Source of the DNA: JAPHSX01 sp050298555
GTDB lineage: Bacteria > Pseudomonadota > Gammaproteobacteria > Thiohalomonadales > Thiohalomonadaceae
Direction of reading: 5' to 3'
NCBI GenBank assembly: GCA_050298555.1
Contig: JBNKUL010000040.1
Location: 1 to 16,225 of the forward strand
Length of the DNA: 16,225 nucleotides
The first letter of the stretch is position 1. Every line of letters begins with the position of its first letter. Shown one piece after another: positions 13,977-16,225 of the stretch. The notes below the pieces were generated by a model. The model searched no databases, was not told the origin of the DNA, and worked only from the letters and a program-made list of their open reading frames with translations. The position numbers were made by a program, and so were the translations under genes.

Positions 13977-16142
13977 TTAGTTCACGGTTACGGTATCCAT
14001 CCAGATATCACTAATCTGCGGCGTTGCGGTATTAACGCCGGTAAGCGTCTTGTTGAACAGCAGGAAGCTGCTACCCGTGGCATTGAGGCTCAGCACACTA
14101 CGATAGTGCCACTCCATCTGCCCGTCCGATGCGGTGGGGTCGTTCATGGTAACAAGCGGAGACTTGCCGTCCGGCAGCACCGTGTTGAGATCGAGCTTCC
14201 AGTAGGCGGTTCCCGAGTCACCATTACTGGATGAGTAGCTCAGGGTGCCGGCATCGCCGACGCCATCGAAGTTATCAAACACGACGGTAGTAACGTCCCC
14301 ATCCTGCCCCGTCAGGGTAAAGGTCTTGCCAGCGACATCAGCCAGCGTAAAACCTCCCATGGCGTAGGAGTAACGGGTGAAGGCAGTACCGCCCGTGACG
14401 TTGTGCACACCCTGATAGCTCACGCCGCTGGTTCCACCAGAGAGCTGATAGATATGGCTGGTGTTGGTGGCATTCTGCGAGATGCGAATAGCCGCGCCGC
14501 TGACCGAATCCACCGCATCGGAGATGCTCTTGTCGATGATGGCATAGCTCCCATCATCCTTCTCCTTGAAGATCTTGACGGTGCCCGCGGCCGGATACTG
14601 GAACGCGATGTCATAACGGCCGTTGTTACGGATACGGAAGGCGCCATACATGTTCGCCGTTTTATTGGCCAGGGGGGTGATGTCGATCGGCGCCTTCATG
14701 GCGCGGTATTGCGTGGTGACATCACCAGTCCAGTTACCGGTTGTGGTATCGATATCCGGTATCCAGGCGGCCATTCGTACCGTCGAGGAGGTCGAACCGA
14801 CCAGCGGCACACAGACCCTGGGGGTGACGGCGACCGGCGTGCCGGTGCCCACATCGACATACGGCGTGCTGAGGAAGGCCTCGGACTTAATCGAGCAGCT
14901 CAGACCGCCCGAGAAGTCGTTAAAGGCGAACTCGCCATCAGCCGAGGCACCGTCGCAGCTGCTATCCTGAACGACCATCTCCCCCGAATCGAGGTGGAAC
15001 ATTCTCCCGGGAACGGTGGTCATGTCGAGCGCCTGGGTGGTGGTATCAGCCAGGAAATCGCTCGCATTCAGGGTACGGGTAAAGACGACCGTGCCCGAAA
15101 CGTTGGCCGTGGCGCCAGTGCTGCTGTCTGTTTGGGTGCCGGTATAGGTGCCATTGAACACATCGCTGGTGCCGCCAAGCACTGTCACCACATAGTTATC
15201 CGAACCGTTACCCCACTCGAGGCTGAGCTGGTCACCGCTCAGTGACCAGGTACCCGCCGGTACCGGACCTGAACCGTAGAAGTAGTCATAGTCCTCGACC
15301 GTCAACGTGTTGTCTGCGTTAAAGGTCACCATATTGTTACCGCCCAGGTGATAGCGCTTACCCGCGATATCAGCCGCCGCGATAGGCGCCTCAATCAGCT
15401 GCACGGCGAGGGTGGGGTCACTCTCCACCTCGGTCACCAGCTCGGTGGTGGTGACCGTCAGATTGGAATTTTGCAGCAAGGTATCGACATCCCCTTGCGG
15501 GTCGGCAGAACCGACAATCGCATCGGCCAGCGCCTCGGTATCGGATGAGCTGTTGGTGGCACCGTAGTCGATAACCGCCTTAATCGCCGCGGCGGCATAC
15601 TTAATCTTGTCCTGGGTGGCAGTATCGCCCTCGATGGTCTGCTTGATTGCCTCAAGCTCGGCCGCGGTCAATGACTCCGGGGTGGTGCCGCTGGTTTGCG
15701 CCTGCGATTTCACGACCGCATAGACGGCGGTACTTACGTTGGTGACGTTCAGGTCCGGGTTCTCGGAGCCGCTAACGGTACCATCGCCTGCGGCAGTGGA
15801 GCCGGCGATCTCACCCACGGTGCCGGGCAGGGTGGCGAGTGAAAAGTTCTCGTCGACAACTCGGGCCCGTACCACGCACTGCTCCTGGTACTGGCTTTCA
15901 CTGACAGTGAGGTTAAGGGTGTAGTTACCGGTCGCGTCCGTGGTGGCGGTACCAACCAGCTGGCTGCCCACATAGGCCTCCACGACGGCCCCCCCGATCT
16001 CCTCGTCATAAACCAGGCCGGAGAGCTTGATGGCAACGGTCTGATCACCGCCGCCACCATCACTGGAACTACCGCCGCCGCCACAGGCCGCGAGCGATGC
16101 GAACACCCCCATAAGCAGGAATTTTTTCAGCAAACCATTCAT
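13977..16142 (-). CDS. Large SPase II lipoprotein with Ser/Gly linker and repeated beta-rich domains
   Basis: A 721-residue protein. The N-terminus MNGLLKKFLLMGVFASLAAC is a lipoprotein signal with lipobox LAAC, lipidated at Cys20. Gly at +2 suggests outer-membrane rather than inner-membrane retention. A GGGGSSSDGGGG tether follows, then a small beta-sandwich module (about 36-100) with VEAYVGSQLVGTATTDATGN, like carboxypeptidase-regulatory or Ig-like domains. The rest is Thr/Ser/Gly-rich. An AGK/PGR-xxxHL-type motif recurs near 260 (DIAGKRYHL), 379 (VPGRMFHL) and 602 (DVAGKTFTL), suggesting internal repeats. Four further Cys lie at 89, 396, 416 and 444. I know no specific function; a surface or periplasmic adhesin or binding protein is possible. 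AAGGAG (16156-16151) lies 8 nt before the ATG. Confidence 0.85.
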   Translation of the reverse strand: MNGLLKKFLLMGVFASLAACGGGGSSSDGGGGDQTVAIKLSGLVYDEEIGGAVVEAYVGSQLVGTATTDATGNYTLNLTVSESQYQEQCVVRARVVDENFSLATLPGTVGEIAGSTAAGDGTVSGSENPDLNVTNVSTAVYAVVKSQAQTSGTTPESLTAAELEAIKQTIEGDTATQDKIKYAAAAIKAVIDYGATNSSSDTEALADAIVGSADPQGDVDTLLQNSNLTVTTTELVTEVESDPTLAVQLIEAPIAAADIAGKRYHLGGNNMVTFNADNTLTVEDYDYFYGSGPVPAGTWSLSGDQLSLEWGNGSDNYVVTVLGGTSDVFNGTYTGTQTDSSTGATANVSGTVVFTRTLNASDFLADTTTQALDMTTVPGRMFHLDSGEMVVQDSSCDGASADGEFAFNDFSGGLSCSIKSEAFLSTPYVDVGTGTPVAVTPRVCVPLVGSTSSTVRMAAWIPDIDTTTGNWTGDVTTQYRAMKAPIDITPLANKTANMYGAFRIRNNGRYDIAFQYPAAGTVKIFKEKDDGSYAIIDKSISDAVDSVSGAAIRISQNATNTSHIYQLSGGTSGVSYQGVHNVTGGTAFTRYSYAMGGFTLADVAGKTFTLTGQDGDVTTVVFDNFDGVGDAGTLSYSSSNGDSGTAYWKLDLNTVLPDGKSPLVTMNDPTASDGQMEWHYRSVLSLNATGSSFLLFNKTLTGVNTATPQISDIWMDTVTVN

Positions 16143-16181
16143 CCATCTCTCTCCTTATTGCCGATTCGTATTAACTCTTCA

Positions 16182-16198
16182 CTGTCAGCTTCTGTCAG
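16182..16198. repeat. Tandem CTGTCAG repeat upstream of the lipoprotein gene
   Basis: Two exact CTGTCAG copies (16182-16188 and 16192-16198) are spaced 10 bp start to start, about one helical turn, the layout of a tandem binding site for a winged-helix response regulator. It recalls the PhoB box (CTGTCAT repeats 11 bp apart), but has a 3-nt instead of 4-nt spacer, G at position 7, and points away from the lipoprotein gene. Confidence 0.4.
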
Positions 16199-16210
16199 TC
16201 TCAAGCTCTC

Positions 16211-16219
16211 TGTATAGCA
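16211..16219 (-). promoter_or_regulatory. Possible extended -10 element for the lipoprotein gene
   Basis: On the minus strand TGCTATACA (16219-16211) fits the TGn-TATAnn extended -10 pattern at 4/6 in the hexamer. A -35 would lie beyond the window edge. Transcription would start near 16204, giving a leader of about 60 nt that contains the CTGTCAG tandem. Confidence 0.35.
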
Positions 16220-16225
16220 CAGGCA

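Noticed and set aside
14403..15245. A 280-codon plus-strand frame inside the lipoprotein gene
   Set aside because: The minus-strand gene has a lipoprotein signal, a good ribosome site and a terminator; the plus-strand frame has none and looks like a shadow.

Overview
This is a GC-rich chromosomal window from a Gram-negative bacterium, most likely a gammaproteobacterium. The evidence is a single-chain purL of the proteobacterial type, the lptF/lptG lipopolysaccharide-export permease pair divergent from pepA-holC (an order seen in Escherichia and Pseudomonas relatives), and an SPase II lipoprotein. I cannot name the genus from the sequence alone. Coding density is high. Every intergenic gap is under 200 bases, so no stretch over 300 bases lacks a gene.

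Layout. At 1-1516 there are two minus-strand genes: an inositol-monophosphatase-family phosphatase and a small SCP2-like lipid-binding-type protein. They are separated by a strong hairpin terminator and an inverted pair of REP-like palindromes. At 1517-5413 lies purL (minus), with its own terminator and a good -10 element. At 5553-6410 are two small plus-strand membrane-protein genes, an unassigned three-helix protein and an RDD-family protein. These meet a DUF3108 secreted protein (6411-7109, minus) tail to tail with no spacer. Divergent from DUF3108 is a large membrane-anchored LTA-synthase/sulfatase-superfamily protein (7203-9173, plus). The gap between those two genes is dense in short repeats and palindromes.

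From 9199 to 11345 the minus-strand lptF-lptG operon encodes the permease subunits of the LptB2FG LPS exporter. Divergent from it, 11476-13886 holds pepA, holC and a very acidic uncharacterised protein in a tight plus-strand operon. A symmetric terminator (13924-13955) serves this operon and a convergent 721-residue lipoprotein gene (13977-16142).

The set is mostly housekeeping: purine synthesis, LPS export, aminopeptidase and the DNA polymerase III chi subunit. A cell-envelope theme runs through the middle: LptFG, a putative phosphoglycerol/phosphoethanolamine-type transferase, DUF3108, RDD and the lipoprotein. I see no mobile element, CRISPR array, tRNA, rRNA or defence island, and no convincing new multi-gene system. 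The most interesting items are regulatory-scale: the REP-like pair, the repeat cluster at 7133-7198, the CTGTCAG tandem at 16182-16198, the TTG start of lptF, and the acidic protein translationally linked to holC.
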